Positions 37,157 through 45,469 of a DNA stretch of 64,000 nt are shown here, piece after piece. Positions within the stretch are counted from its first letter, which is position 1. Each line of letters opens with the position of its first letter. Where the stretch lies: NCBI GenBank assembly GCA_929200255.1, contig CAKMYZ010000001.1, forward strand, positions 186,001-250,000. Reading direction: 5' to 3'. Below the pieces are notes generated by a model that did not search any database, had not been told where the DNA came from, and worked only from the letters and a program-made list of their open reading frames with translations. The position numbers and the translations under genes are program-made. Source of the stretch: an uncultured Alphaproteobacteria bacterium. Its GTDB lineage: Bacteria; Pseudomonadota; Alphaproteobacteria; Rhodobacterales; Rhodobacteraceae.

Positions 37157-38614
37157 TTACCCCTTCGCCCGCTCCGCAAAGCTCATCGCGATAAACGCGG
37201 GTGGCTCGTCCCCCATACCCACAACCTTCGGTCCATTGTCCCGGCGGTCGTTGCCGCGTCCGCGTCCGCCGCGGGTGCGCTCTTGCTTGGGTTTGTCGTC
37301 GCGCTTGGGCTTGTCTTCGGCCTTGGATGCGGCGTCCTGCGGTGCGGCTTGGTCTGGTTTTTCTTCAACCTTCGCCTCTGGCGCATCATCTTTCTTGCGA
37401 CGGCTGCGCGTCCGCTTGGGCTTTTCCTGCGCCTTTTCGGCCTCGGCTGGGGCGTCATCGGCCTTGCCCTTTGGCGCATCCAGACGTGGGATCGTTTCCT
37501 TCACCAGACGTTCCACGTCTTCAAGGTTCTTTTCATCGCGCGGCACGCAGATCATGATCGCGGTGCCGGTGCGGCCCGCACGACCAGTGCGGCCAATGCG
37601 GTGTACGTAATCTTCGGCGTGGCTGGGCACATCGAAGTTGAAGACGTGTGTGACGGCAGGAATGTCCAAACCACGGGCCGCCACGTCGGAGGCCACAAGG
37701 ATACGCAGCTCATTCTCGCGGAATTTGTCCAGCGTCTTGGTGCGGTGGGACTGGTCCAGATCGCCATGGATCGGGGCGGCGTTATAGCCGTATTTGTTAA
37801 GCGACTTGGCAACGATATCGACATCCGACTTGCGGTTGCAGAAGATGATCGCATTGCTGCAGGCCTCGCCCTCGGCATCGATCAGTTTGCGCAGCAAGGC
37901 GCGCTTTTCCGATGGCTCTTTGGGTTTGGCGGAGCCTTTGAACATCACAACACCCTGCTTGATGTTGGTGTTTGTGGTCGCTGCACGGGCCACTTCGACT
38001 TTGGCAGGATTCGACAGGAAGGTGTTGGTGATCCGCTCAATCTCGGGCGCCATGGTGGCACTGAAAAACAGCGTCTGGCGGGTAAACGGCGTGCGTTTGA
38101 AGATTTCTTCAATATCCGGGATGAACCCCATGTCGAGCATCCGGTCGGCCTCATCCACAACCATGATCTTCACATCTGTCAGGATCAGCTTGCCGCGTTC
38201 CAGATGGTCCAGCAGGCGACCGGGGGTCGCGATCAGCACATCGACGCCTTTGTCGATGATTTTATCCTGATCCTTGAAACTGGTGCCGCCAATCAGCAGC
38301 GCGCGCGACAGTTTGGTGTATTTGGCATAAGCGTCGAAATTCTCGGCCACTTGCGCGGCCAGTTCCCGTGTGGGGGCCAGCACCAGCGAGCGCGGCATCC
38401 GCGCCCGTGCGCGGCCACGGCCCAACAGGGTGATCATCGGCAGGGTAAAGGCCGCGGTTTTCCCGGTGCCTGTCTGGGCAATACCCAGAACGTCGCGGCC
38501 TTCAAGGGCCGGGGCAATTGCGCCTGCCTGAATGGGGGTGGGGGTGTCGTAGCCGGTCTCTTCGACGGCTTTGAGAACCTTGGGGGCAAGGTTCAAATCA
38601 GTAAACTTGGTCAT
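37157..38614 (-). CDS. rhlE: DEAD-box RNA helicase, RhlE type
   Basis: This 485-residue ATP-dependent RNA helicase has all core motifs: YDTPTPIQAGAIAP (Q motif), AQTGTGKTAAF, VVDEADRMLDMGF, a SAT motif, ARGLDIPAV and HRIGRTGRAGRTG. The tail of about 110 residues is Lys/Arg/Glu/Ala-rich and ends in an Arg/Gly stretch, typical for RNA binding. ATG 38614 has AGGA 6 bases upstream; an in-frame ATG at 38629 lacks a site. The leader is about 85 bases and contains a GCGGA-CCGA-TCCGC hairpin. Confidence 0.92.
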   Translation of the reverse strand: MTKFTDLNLAPKVLKAVEETGYDTPTPIQAGAIAPALEGRDVLGIAQTGTGKTAAFTLPMITLLGRGRARARMPRSLVLAPTRELAAQVAENFDAYAKYTKLSRALLIGGTSFKDQDKIIDKGVDVLIATPGRLLDHLERGKLILTDVKIMVVDEADRMLDMGFIPDIEEIFKRTPFTRQTLFFSATMAPEIERITNTFLSNPAKVEVARAATTNTNIKQGVVMFKGSAKPKEPSEKRALLRKLIDAEGEACSNAIIFCNRKSDVDIVAKSLNKYGYNAAPIHGDLDQSHRTKTLDKFRENELRILVASDVAARGLDIPAVTHVFNFDVPSHAEDYVHRIGRTGRAGRTGTAIMICVPRDEKNLEDVERLVKETIPRLDAPKGKADDAPAEAEKAQEKPKRTRSRRKKDDAPEAKVEEKPDQAAPQDAASKAEDKPKRDDKPKQERTRGGRGRGNDRRDNGPKVVGMGDEPPAFIAMSFAERAKG

Positions 38615-38705
38615 ATACGTCCTATACATGCGGATCGGTCCGCAATTTTTGAAAGGACGCATGTTCCGCGCGTCCCGCGTCGAAGGCCGGTTGGCCAGTG
38701 GGTGG

Positions 38706-38734
38706 CGCATAGCTGATCTGTGCCAAATGGTCAA
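38706..38734 (-). promoter_or_regulatory. Sigma-70-type promoter candidate for rhlE
   Basis: On the minus strand TTGACC and TATGCG are spaced by exactly 17 bases, about 92 bases before the start codon. The boxes closely resemble the candidate before nuoA. Confidence 0.4.
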
Positions 38735-38757
38735 GTAAACCCTGATTTTTCGCGGGG

Positions 38758-39492
38758 TTAACGGGCCTCGGTCGTTCTTTCGCGCATCAGGGCAAAGCGG
38801 CGAAAGACCGTGCCGTCATCCGCGTTAAGCAAGGTCAGCAGATGTCGTGCCAGACGTCCTGTCGCCGGGGCGTGCCCGGCATCCCGCCAAAGGGGGGCAA
38901 GCAGGTGTGCTTCCAGATCACCGCGCAGTACTGAGAAATCTGTCATCCCCATGGGCAGGGGTGATTTGTTGCGGTCCTTGATGCGAAAGGGGTCTTGCGG
39001 CGCCTGCCCGGAGAAACACCGTTCCGCCTCATAGATTTTCATCAGCGAAAAGAGCATGTTGAGTGAGGTGGCGAGTTTGCGGTCGGCCTCGCTCACCCCG
39101 TGGTCGGCAAACGTAATCACTGCAGAAATCAGCCAGCGGGTGGGCAGGTTTTCTAGCAACCAATCTTCCTCCTCCGCCCAAAGTCGCAGGAAAAGCGCAG
39201 GCGCGCCGTCGGGGTAGGTGTGCTTGCGCAGATGCGAAACCAACATCCCATGCAACATGGTCAATTCGTTTTGCCCTGTCAGTTCCCCCAGCAGCATATG
39301 ACGTTTCTTTGCAACCCGGCTGAGCCCCTTGGGGCGGGGCAGTTCCTGCGCGGGCAGGGGGATGGATGCCAGTGCCTTGAAGTCAACATCCGCTGGCGGC
39401 ACGTCGCCCCCGGTCAGCAGCGCCCGGCGTTTTTGATACTGCGGTAGAAGGTTCGCGATGCCACCGGGATAGGTCTCTTTGGGACTGGTCAT
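38758..39492 (-). CDS. Conserved hypothetical protein
   Basis: This 244-residue soluble protein has no recognised domain. It starts with SPKETYPGGIANLLPQYQKRR and has a basic patch (RVAKKRH) and a mixed helical body with WAEEEDWLLENLPTRWL. There is no signal peptide. It lies upstream of rhlE on the same strand. Confidence 0.65.
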   Translation of the reverse strand: MTSPKETYPGGIANLLPQYQKRRALLTGGDVPPADVDFKALASIPLPAQELPRPKGLSRVAKKRHMLLGELTGQNELTMLHGMLVSHLRKHTYPDGAPALFLRLWAEEEDWLLENLPTRWLISAVITFADHGVSEADRKLATSLNMLFSLMKIYEAERCFSGQAPQDPFRIKDRNKSPLPMGMTDFSVLRGDLEAHLLAPLWRDAGHAPATGRLARHLLTLLNADDGTVFRRFALMRERTTEAR

Positions 39493-39547
39493 GGACGGTG
39501 CGCCTTTGCTTTTGTCTGGGGCGCAGTATCAAAGGCACGCGCGGCGC

Positions 39548-40174
39548 TTACAAGTCCGATGTCCTGTGCCGTGCAGGTGCATAGCCCGCGCTGAGTACTG
39601 CGATTATCGGGGCAGGGGTCAAAACCTCTGCCTGTTCGTGCCTGGGTCGGGGCCGGGGCAGGCCATAGCCGTCCGGCGTGTAAGGCAGTATCGCGTCATC
39701 CCAGATCAGATGTGGCACCACATCCCACAGGATCATCGCCCCGTTGGGCAGCGCATCGGCGGACATCTGATGCCGCTTTTGCTGGCGTGTCCCTTTGATG
39801 ATCCGCGCTTGGTGCAAGCTGCTATCCATCATCTTGGCGCTTGGTTTCTTGCCAGTGGCTGCCCACCAGGCGTCGACAAAGCGTCGGTAGTCGGCGCGCC
39901 TGCAATAGCCGCAAGGGCGATGCCCGGCAGCCATGGCGACAGCCTCATCCAGAAAGAACAGCTCGGTCCATTTGCGGCCTGTCATGACGTCTCGCTTGCG
40001 CCCCTGCCAGTCCAATGTGCAGCAAATCCAAGCATGGTGCGACCAGCGGGACGTGCCCAGCTGACGGCCAGCGACATGGATGATACCCCGATTGCCGGTA
40101 AAGCCACCACGGGCAGGAATGGCGACAATCTCGCCCGTGGGCAGAACGCGGTTTTGAAGGGGGATCGGGCTTAT
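39548..40174 (-). CDS. Conserved hypothetical protein with CGYC motif; start codon unclear
   Basis: A protein of about 208 residues with conserved-looking blocks: LPTGEIVAIPARGGFTGNRG, GRKWTELFFLDEAVA, and HRPCGYCRRADYRRFVDAWW, which has a possible metal-binding Cys pair. No ATG, GTG or TTG lies near the apparent N-terminus. The position where an ATGA overlap with the upstream gene would be expected reads ATAA, so the start may be a rare ATA at 40174, or the normal start has been lost. The protein body looks intact. Confidence 0.65.
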   Translation of the reverse strand: MSPIPLQNRVLPTGEIVAIPARGGFTGNRGIIHVAGRQLGTSRWSHHAWICCTLDWQGRKRDVMTGRKWTELFFLDEAVAMAAGHRPCGYCRRADYRRFVDAWWAATGKKPSAKMMDSSLHQARIIKGTRQQKRHQMSADALPNGAMILWDVVPHLIWDDAILPYTPDGYGLPRPRPRHEQAEVLTPAPIIAVLSAGYAPARHRTSDL

Positions 40175-40617
40175 CCGTCGACGACCACGGCATCGCGCAT
40201 GATTGCGGATTGCCAGGTCTGATCGTCCTGAATGGTTTCCAATGCGCCGCGCAAAGTCAGCCTCATGCCTTCTTCGACAACATCTATTGGTGCGGCCAGC
40301 GTCACCTGCAATGCTGTGCCATGAGCGGGATCCCCGCAAAACGGGCAGAAACCGATGTCAGACACCAGCATGAAGTCGCGTACATTGCGCGTGTCACCCA
40401 AAGGCACGGCAAAGCCTGTGATGTCGAACTGAGCGACGCCATCCTTGATTTCCGCAGGGAAGATTTTGCGCACCTGATAAGAGGTTTCGGTCGCGATTTC
40501 TTCGATCTCGATAGCGGCCAGCACATCCCATGCGGCGCTGTCGATAGTCTCGGCCAGGCCAGGCGATGCTGCGGCAAGGGCTGTGGCGGACAGGGTGACG
40601 GGCTTGGGCAACGACAT
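40171..40617 (-). CDS. DUF3299-like exported protein
   Basis: This 148-residue protein has a weakly hydrophobic signal-like N-terminus ending GLAET. A W-x-x-L start of the mature domain, an ITGFAVPLGDTRNVRDFML strand pair and DIGFCPFCGDPAHGTALQV resemble DUF3299 proteins. The CPFC pair might bind metal or form a disulfide. A GGAG site precedes the ATG. It runs into the next gene with a 4-base overlap. Confidence 0.6.
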   Translation of the reverse strand: MSLPKPVTLSATALAAASPGLAETIDSAAWDVLAAIEIEEIATETSYQVRKIFPAEIKDGVAQFDITGFAVPLGDTRNVRDFMLVSDIGFCPFCGDPAHGTALQVTLAAPIDVVEEGMRLTLRGALETIQDDQTWQSAIMRDAVVVDG

Positions 40618-40704
40618 CGAATATCTCCAATTGTTGTTGGATCGGACAGTATCACGCGAGATTACGCTGTCCAGCCGCCCAACGGCGGATACGCGGAAAT
40701 GCCC

Positions 40705-42300
40705 TTACACCATCATCTCTTTCGTGGCTGTCAGCTTCACATCCGGGTAGTCGCGGTCGACGCGGTCGATATCCCATTGCAGGCGCGTCAGATAGACTGT
40801 GTCGCCGTCATTGTCGGTTGCAATGTGTTGCTTGTTGGCGTCGGCGAATGTATCGACGGCGTCCTTATCGCCCGATACCCAACGGGCAGAGGTGAACTGA
40901 GAGGCCTCAAAGCGCACGGGCAGCCCGTATTCCATCTCGATCCGGCTGGCGAGCACTTCAAATTGCAAGGCCCCCACGACACCGACGATAAAGCCGGACC
41001 CAAAGGTTGGCTTGAACACATTGGCCGCCCCTTCTTCGGCGAATTGCATCAAAGCTTTTTCAAGGTGTTTGGCCTTGAGCGGGTCGCCCGCGCGGCAGGT
41101 TTGCAGCAGTTCCGGCGCAAAGGACGGAATGCCGGACACGCGGAGTGCTTCGCCCTCGGTCAGTGTATCACCGATGCGCAACTGCCCGTGGTTTGGAATG
41201 CCGATGATATCACCTGCCCAGGCCTCTTCGGCCAATTCGCGATCCGCGGCAAGGAACAACACGGGGTTGGCAATCGCCATCTGTTTCTTGGAGCGGACAT
41301 GGGTCAGTTTCATGCCGCGCTGAAAATGTCCCGAGGCCATGCGCACAAACGCCACGCGGTCGCGGTGCTTTGGGTCCATATTGGCCTGGACCTTAAAGAC
41401 AAAACCCGCCACCTTCGTTTCTTCGGGCGCGATGTTGCGCGGCTGGGCGGTTTGTACTTGTGGCTCTGGCCCATAGGTGGCCAGCCCGTCCATCAGTTCC
41501 TTGACCCCAAAAGAGTTCATCGCAGAGCCAAACCAAATCGGCGTCATAGAGCCATTAAGCAGCGCCTCTGGATCAAGTGCGGGCAACAATTCCTTGGCCA
41601 TCTCGATCTCTTCCAGGAATTTTTCCAGCAGATGCGCGGGCACATGTTCGGCCAGTTTAGGGTCATCAAGGCCACTGATCTGGACGCTTTCAGCGATTTT
41701 GTTGCGGTCGGCCCGATCCATCAACTCCAGCTTGTCGCGCAGGATATCATAGCAGCCGATGAATTCGCGCCCCACACCGATGGGCCAGGAGGCCGGGGTA
41801 ACATCAATCGCAAGATTTTCTTGGATTTCGTCAATAATTTCGAATGTATCGCGGCTTTCGCGGTCCATCTTGTTGCAAAAGGTCAAGATTGGCAGGTCCC
41901 GAAGCCGGCAGACTTCGAATAGTTTCTGGGTTTGACTTTCCACACCTTTGGCCCCGTCGATGACCATCACAGCCGCATCCACAGCCGTCAGCGTGCGATA
42001 GGTATCTTCGGAAAAGTCCGAGTGTCCGGGTGTATCGACCAGGTTGAACCGGTACTTGTCAAAATCGAACGACATCGCAGAGGCCGAAACGGAGATACCG
42101 CGATCCTTTTCCATCTGCATGAAGTCAGATCGGGTGCGTCGCGCCTCGCCTTTGGCGCGGACCTGACCGGCCATCTGAATGGCGCCACCATACAGCAGGA
42201 ATTTTTCGGTCAGCGTGGTCTTGCCTGCATCCGGGTGCGAAATGATCGCGAACGTCCGGCGACGGGCAATTTCTGGTGGAAGGTCAGGGCGATTTGTCAT
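40705..42300 (-). CDS. prfC: Peptide chain release factor 3
   Basis: This 531-residue translational GTPase recycles RF1/RF2. GTPase motifs are SHPDAGKTTLTEKFL, VDTPGHSDFSEDT and FCNKMDRESRD. The length matches Escherichia coli RF3 (529). ATG 42300 is preferred over the longer frame to 42336, whose extra residues do not fit the family. It is transcribed alone and divergently from a lipoprotein gene. Confidence 0.95.
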   Translation of the reverse strand: MTNRPDLPPEIARRRTFAIISHPDAGKTTLTEKFLLYGGAIQMAGQVRAKGEARRTRSDFMQMEKDRGISVSASAMSFDFDKYRFNLVDTPGHSDFSEDTYRTLTAVDAAVMVIDGAKGVESQTQKLFEVCRLRDLPILTFCNKMDRESRDTFEIIDEIQENLAIDVTPASWPIGVGREFIGCYDILRDKLELMDRADRNKIAESVQISGLDDPKLAEHVPAHLLEKFLEEIEMAKELLPALDPEALLNGSMTPIWFGSAMNSFGVKELMDGLATYGPEPQVQTAQPRNIAPEETKVAGFVFKVQANMDPKHRDRVAFVRMASGHFQRGMKLTHVRSKKQMAIANPVLFLAADRELAEEAWAGDIIGIPNHGQLRIGDTLTEGEALRVSGIPSFAPELLQTCRAGDPLKAKHLEKALMQFAEEGAANVFKPTFGSGFIVGVVGALQFEVLASRIEMEYGLPVRFEASQFTSARWVSGDKDAVDTFADANKQHIATDNDGDTVYLTRLQWDIDRVDRDYPDVKLTATKEMMV

Positions 42301-42400
42301 GGGGCACGCTTTATGCGGTTGGACGGGAAAGGGCAATCGGGCCGATGGCTTTAACGGATGATTTGTGATTGCGCGCTAGTGTCTGCGGCAGGGGATAAGA

Positions 42401-43003
42401 ATGGGACGCACGACCGGCATATATGTGGTTTTGCTTTGGCTGACCGCTTGCGGTGGCGGGGGCGGCGGATCGGGCGGCGGCATGGACCCACGTCTTGCCC
42501 GGCTTGATATCTATGAGGCGCAAAGGCTGCGGGTGCTTGGTGATCCCGGTGCCGGCGTGATGGGCATGGCCATCACGGAGGCGATGGATGTGCCCACGTC
42601 TGGGGTGGTGGGGTACACTGGCGCTACGACGATCCGGGTGCAAAGTACGACGTCGATTATCCTCTATGGCGACGCAACGGTCAGCATCGACTTTGATACG
42701 ACGTCTGCCACGGGCCAAATGGGCAACTTCTTTGGCACCACCGGGGGTGGGGCGGTGGCCGATTATGACGGCGCAATCATGCTCAGCGGGGCTGACACGT
42801 CCCAGAATCTGACGCTGGACTATACTGGTGCGCTGACGGCAGGGGGCGATACATTGGCCTTTGACGGGACGTTGCAAGGCATGTTTCTGGGCCCTGCCGG
42901 AGAGGCGCTGACGGCATCGGACTTACAAGCCACAGTGGTTTCAGGTGGCGCTACCAGCGACGCCACCATCGTTGTCGTGACAGAGGCCACAGCTCCCCCT
43001 TAA
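42401..43003 (+). CDS. TbpB-like beta-barrel surface lipoprotein (first copy)
   Basis: This 200-residue protein has a lipobox (WLTAC) followed by a run of glycines. The mature part is Gly/Thr/Ser-rich with alternating beta-strand pattern. The P-T-S-G...Y-x-G motif is typical of transferrin-binding-protein-like C-lobe barrels. AGGGGA lies 6 bases before the ATG. The next gene is a paralogue. The ligand is unknown. Confidence 0.7.
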   Translation: MGRTTGIYVVLLWLTACGGGGGGSGGGMDPRLARLDIYEAQRLRVLGDPGAGVMGMAITEAMDVPTSGVVGYTGATTIRVQSTTSIILYGDATVSIDFDTTSATGQMGNFFGTTGGGAVADYDGAIMLSGADTSQNLTLDYTGALTAGGDTLAFDGTLQGMFLGPAGEALTASDLQATVVSGGATSDATIVVVTEATAPP

Positions 43004-43038
43004 CGGCCTGTTAACCATGTGCGGCCAAGAGTCGTAGG

Positions 43039-43593
43039 ATGTGGCGTTTTTGGGCTCTTCTATTTGGTCTTTCCGCATGTGGCGGCGGTGGTCAACGCGC
43101 GACTGTCGAATCGTTTTCGCAGATGCATGGTGCCGTCACGGCAACGGGAGTGACCCCGTTTTCACAGGTTCCGACAAGCGGGCGGCACATCTACACCGGC
43201 ATGATGGCCTTGAACCTGCCATTTGGTGGTGCGGCCGCAACTGAATACGTGGGCGCGTTGGAGATCGGAATCGCTATGAATGGCAGCACTGCAAGTGCAA
43301 GTGGAATGGTAGATAGCTTCGCGGAGGCCGGTGGTGCTTTGACTGGGGCGCTTACGGTGTCTGGAGGGACGTTGTTCCCGAACGCAGACCCGGATCGGAA
43401 CTTTCTGATTTTGGCAAATTTGGACGGCAACTTGGGCAAAGGGGGCACTGACTATGCCCTCGACGGGACCATTGTTGCTGATTTTTATGGCGCAGATGCT
43501 GCTGCCATGGCCGGAACCGTCTTTGGCGATATCTCACAGGGCGGGAATATCGACATTTTTGATGGTGCTTTTGCCGCCGAAAAAGATCACTAG
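43039..43593 (+). CDS. TbpB-like beta-barrel surface lipoprotein (second copy)
   Basis: This 184-residue lipoprotein (GLSACGGGG) shares the PTSG...YTG motif and the barrel-like strand pattern of the previous gene, but its sequence is otherwise well diverged. It has an acidic C-terminus. It is separated from the first copy by 35 bases and is probably co-transcribed with it. It faces the Hint gene tail to tail with a 10-base gap. Confidence 0.7.
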   Translation: MWRFWALLFGLSACGGGGQRATVESFSQMHGAVTATGVTPFSQVPTSGRHIYTGMMALNLPFGGAAATEYVGALEIGIAMNGSTASASGMVDSFAEAGGALTGALTVSGGTLFPNADPDRNFLILANLDGNLGKGGTDYALDGTIVADFYGADAAAMAGTVFGDISQGGNIDIFDGAFAAEKDH

Positions 43594-43603
43594 GGACCTG
43601 ACC

Positions 43604-44581
43604 CTAACCGGCAGAGGCCTTGCGTAGCAAGGCGGCGGCCTTGGCGAAGGGGATCAGATTGTCTTTTACTTCGTAGTCCAGATGAGGGCGGTGGGCGTGA
43701 TCTTGTGCGCCCAACCCCTCGGGCAATGCTGCGCGTGTGCGGTGATCCACGAGTTGCGATTCTGCTGCAATCCCTTCGGCATAGATGATGTGATGTTGGT
43801 CAAAGATCAGCTGGAAGTAGTCGACAAAGCCACCTCGCCTGCGAACAACCGCCTGTCCATCAACCAGATGGCGGGCCTTGATCAGCACCTCGGCGCGCCC
43901 AGCGCCCAGATGATCCTGCCGTTGGTAAACGAAAAGCCGGTGATCGGGGCGGAGCACCAGATCATTTTCATTGTGCAAGGCGCCCTTGGTGATCACAACC
44001 GGGGCAAAACTGCCTGTGGCGCGCAGGGTGGATTGACGCAACCAGCGCACCGGCTGTTTGCCGGCATCGCGCGTCAGCACGATGTCACCAGATTTCAGGG
44101 TTTCAATGGCGCGCATCTGCCCATCACCCATTGTGATTTGGGTGCCGCGCGCAAATGATCCGCTGGCGGCTTCTGCAAAGCGTTTTGTTGCCGTATGCCG
44201 TTCGATCCCGACAAGGCGATAACCGATCTGCGGCAGGAGCTCCCCCAAGGGTAAAAGGTAGATGTTGGCGACGGTGTTGTTGTTCACCTCGACCAGCACC
44301 AGCGCCTCGTAGGTGCTGCCGTCGGGCGCGATCATCGTCAGGCAGCAGTCAAGATGAACAGTGTTGTGCGCGCCTTCGGTGCGGGTCAGACCGCCCGCGC
44401 TGGAAAGCAACGGTAAGGCTTGGGTTTCGGCATTGGCATTGATCTGCAGGACATCGTCCATGACCAATTCATCGGCGAACGACAAAGCTTCGCCCTTCAT
44501 CACCCCTTCTGTTGTGATGATGTCTGCTGCGGCATAAACCTCGATGATCATGGGCGTGTTGGTCATATCCAAGCGATACAC
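43604..44581 (-). CDS. Hint-domain protein (Hedgehog/intein fold)
   Basis: This 325-residue protein has a Hint domain from about residue 140: SFARGTQITMGDGQMRAIE, LKSGDIVLTRDAGKQPVRWL, and the C-terminal DQHHIIYAEGIAAES block. In roseobacters such domains usually open with a Cys; here the first residue appears to be Ser. The N-terminal 140 residues are of unknown fold. GTG 44581 has a GAGGGGG site; ATG 44566 is the alternative. The domain may self-cleave or only be structural. Confidence 0.8.
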   Translation of the reverse strand: MYRLDMTNTPMIIEVYAAADIITTEGVMKGEALSFADELVMDDVLQINANAETQALPLLSSAGGLTRTEGAHNTVHLDCCLTMIAPDGSTYEALVLVEVNNNTVANIYLLPLGELLPQIGYRLVGIERHTATKRFAEAASGSFARGTQITMGDGQMRAIETLKSGDIVLTRDAGKQPVRWLRQSTLRATGSFAPVVITKGALHNENDLVLRPDHRLFVYQRQDHLGAGRAEVLIKARHLVDGQAVVRRRGGFVDYFQLIFDQHHIIYAEGIAAESQLVDHRTRAALPEGLGAQDHAHRPHLDYEVKDNLIPFAKAAALLRKASAG

Positions 44582-44689
44582 CGCAGACCCCCTCGGGCCA
44601 AGGCAGAAAGAAAATCACACAGTCTGGAATTGCCGTTAGCAGAGGGCAGTGCTAGGTCCAATGGAAACGCAAGGTTTGGAGGACGCATC

Positions 44690-45469
44690 ATGGATCTGGG
44701 TATCAAAGGAAAGCGCGCATTGGTTTGTGCATCGTCAAAGGGTTTGGGTCGCGGTTGCGCCGAAGCCTTGGCAGAGGCCGGTGTTGATCTGGTGCTGAAC
44801 GGGCGCGGTGCAGAGACGTTGGAGGCAACGGCGGCCCATATCCGCGACACGCATGGCGTCAATGTTGTGGCGGTGGCTGCCGATGTGGCAACCGACACAG
44901 GCCGCGACGCTTTGCTAGAGGCTGCTGCTGGCGTTGATATTCTGGTGAACAATGCAGGTGGTCCACCTCCGGGGCTTTGGTCCGATTGGGACCGCGATGA
45001 TTTTATCGCCGCTCTTGATGCCAATATGCTGGCCCCGATTGCCCTGATGAAGGCGCTTATGCCTGGCATGATCGACAAAGGTTGGGGGCGGGTGGTGAAC
45101 ATCACGTCCGGCTCTGTCAAAGCGCCTATTCCGCAGTTGGGTCTGTCAAACTCGGCCCGTGCGGGTCTGACGGGGTATGTTGCCGGAACCGCGCGGCAGG
45201 TTGCGGAATTCGGGGTCAACGTGAACAACATGCTGCCCGGCATCCATGCCACTGATCGGGCGGTCAGCCTTGATACTGGTGTGTCCAAGGCGCAGGGTAT
45301 TGATATCGAGACTGCCCGTGCCAACCGGCAGGCCACGATCCCGGCGAAACGCTATGGCACGGCGGCAGAGTTTGGTGCGATGTGTGCGTTTTTGTGTTCA
45401 CAGCACGCAGGCTTTATCGTGGGGCAGAACATCGTCCTGGACGGTGGTGCAATCAACGCCACAATCTGA
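44690..45469 (+). CDS. SDR-family protein with altered active site
   Basis: This 259-residue Rossmann protein has the cofactor loop ASSKGLGRGCAEALA and VNNAGGPPPGLW. Where YxxxK is expected the sequence is GLSNSARAGLTG, with Ser for Tyr and Arg for Lys, while the preceding catalytic Ser (ITSGSV) remains. A GGAGG site lies before ATG 44690. It overlaps the next gene by one base. Reduction chemistry by the usual mechanism is doubtful. Confidence 0.85.
   Translation: MDLGIKGKRALVCASSKGLGRGCAEALAEAGVDLVLNGRGAETLEATAAHIRDTHGVNVVAVAADVATDTGRDALLEAAAGVDILVNNAGGPPPGLWSDWDRDDFIAALDANMLAPIALMKALMPGMIDKGWGRVVNITSGSVKAPIPQLGLSNSARAGLTGYVAGTARQVAEFGVNVNNMLPGIHATDRAVSLDTGVSKAQGIDIETARANRQATIPAKRYGTAAEFGAMCAFLCSQHAGFIVGQNIVLDGGAINATI

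Noticed and set aside
37091..38716. 541-codon plus-strand open frame
   Set aside because: Antisense to the RhlE helicase, whose motifs are complete.
40210..41922. 570-codon plus-strand open frame
   Set aside because: Antisense to prfC; no family resemblance.
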